Positions 5,133-5,267 of a stretch of 5,267 nt of DNA are shown piece after piece. The notes beneath the pieces were generated by a model that saw only the letters and a list, made by a program, of their open reading frames with translations, was not told where the DNA came from and ran no database searches. This DNA comes from Verrucomicrobia bacterium UBA6775 (lineage in GTDB: Bacteria; Verrucomicrobiota; Verrucomicrobiia; Limisphaerales; UBA1096). Position 1 is the stretch's first letter. Each line of letters starts with the position of its first letter. The position numbers and the translations under genes are program-made. The DNA lies in assembly GCA_002453165.1 (NCBI GenBank), contig DKGH01000204.1, forward strand, positions 1-5,267, written 5' to 3'.

Positions 5133-5267
5133 ATGCTGGTGTTATCGAGAAAAACGAACGAAAGCATCGTAATCGACGGGAAGATCTATTTGGACATCCT
5201 GAGGTTCGAGGGCGATTCGGTCAAATTAGGCGTTAAGGCGCCCAAGAATGTTACTGTATACCGAAAA
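5133..5267 (+). CDS. csrA: Carbon storage regulator CsrA (3' partial)
   Basis: The ATG at 5133 opens a frame of 45 codons running off the window end; a typical CsrA has about 60-75 residues, so roughly two thirds are present. It begins MLVLSRK, the hallmark CsrA start and first beta strand, and continues with ESIVIDG (10-16), VKLGVKAPKNVTVYR (30-44). Arg44, the key RNA-contact residue, is present; the preceding usual His is Tyr and the following usual Glu is Lys45. CsrA dimers bind GGA motifs in mRNA leaders and commonly repress flagellin translation, and the adjacent FliW is its protein antagonist. The gene lies 33 bases after the fliW stop in the same direction, so co-transcription is likely. 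No clear Shine-Dalgarno precedes the start, and an out-of-frame ATG within a repeated ACATGCT lies 22 bases upstream. Confidence 0.95.
   Translation, partial: MLVLSRKTNESIVIDGKIYLDILRFEGDSVKLGVKAPKNVTVYRK

Noticed and set aside
5111..5236. 41-codon out-of-frame ORF starting at the ATG upstream of csrA
   Set aside because: It mostly overlaps csrA in another frame, its nearest AGG is too close to the ATG to act as a ribosome site, and the product has no recognisable feature.

Overview
This 5.3-kb window looks like the distal part of a bacterial flagellar/motility gene cluster, with all recognisable genes on the + strand. In order it holds: the C-terminal part of a MotB-type stator protein (the N-terminus lies upstream); a small unrecognised acidic protein with a Cys-rich tail; a full-length RapA-type SWI2/SNF2 ATPase (RNA polymerase recycling factor); an unrecognised 235-residue protein with a probable coiled coil; the flagellar assembly factor FliW; and the first 45 codons of csrA, cut by the window end. 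The fliW-csrA pair is a classic flagellar checkpoint module: FliW binds and antagonises the translational repressor CsrA. No tRNA, rRNA, CRISPR array, insertion sequence or integrase is visible.

The organism cannot be fixed from this window. It is a flagellated, presumably Gram-negative-type bacterium of intermediate GC. Shine-Dalgarno sequences are weak or absent before most genes, and two unrecognised proteins sit inside a motility cluster. Both points suggest a lineage outside the well-studied Proteobacteria and Firmicutes. A flagellated Verrucomicrobiota-type lineage is possible, but this is a low-confidence guess.

Layout: 1-488 motB 3' part; 501-878 small acidic protein; 939-3806 rapA; 3812-3838 a good match to a sigma-28 (FliA) flagellar promoter; 3858-4565 unknown coiled-coil protein; 4566-4661 AT-rich leader with overlapping inverted repeats; 4662-5099 fliW; 5100-5132 spacer with a small hairpin; 5133 to the end csrA. 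Genes are closely spaced and co-directional, so co-transcription is plausible. The sigma-28-like site would add a late flagellar start for the unknown protein, and perhaps for fliW and csrA.

The most striking structure not explained by the genes is a short palindrome, TTGGCCAA (up to GCTTGGCCAAGC), with its half-site CCAAGCG/CGCTTGG. It recurs many times inside rapA and is almost absent from the flagellar genes. It falls in two reading frames (Leu-Gly-Gln and Leu-Ala-Lys/Asn), so the constraint or origin appears to act on DNA rather than protein. This looks like a HIP1-like, uptake-signal-like or methylation-linked iterated motif.
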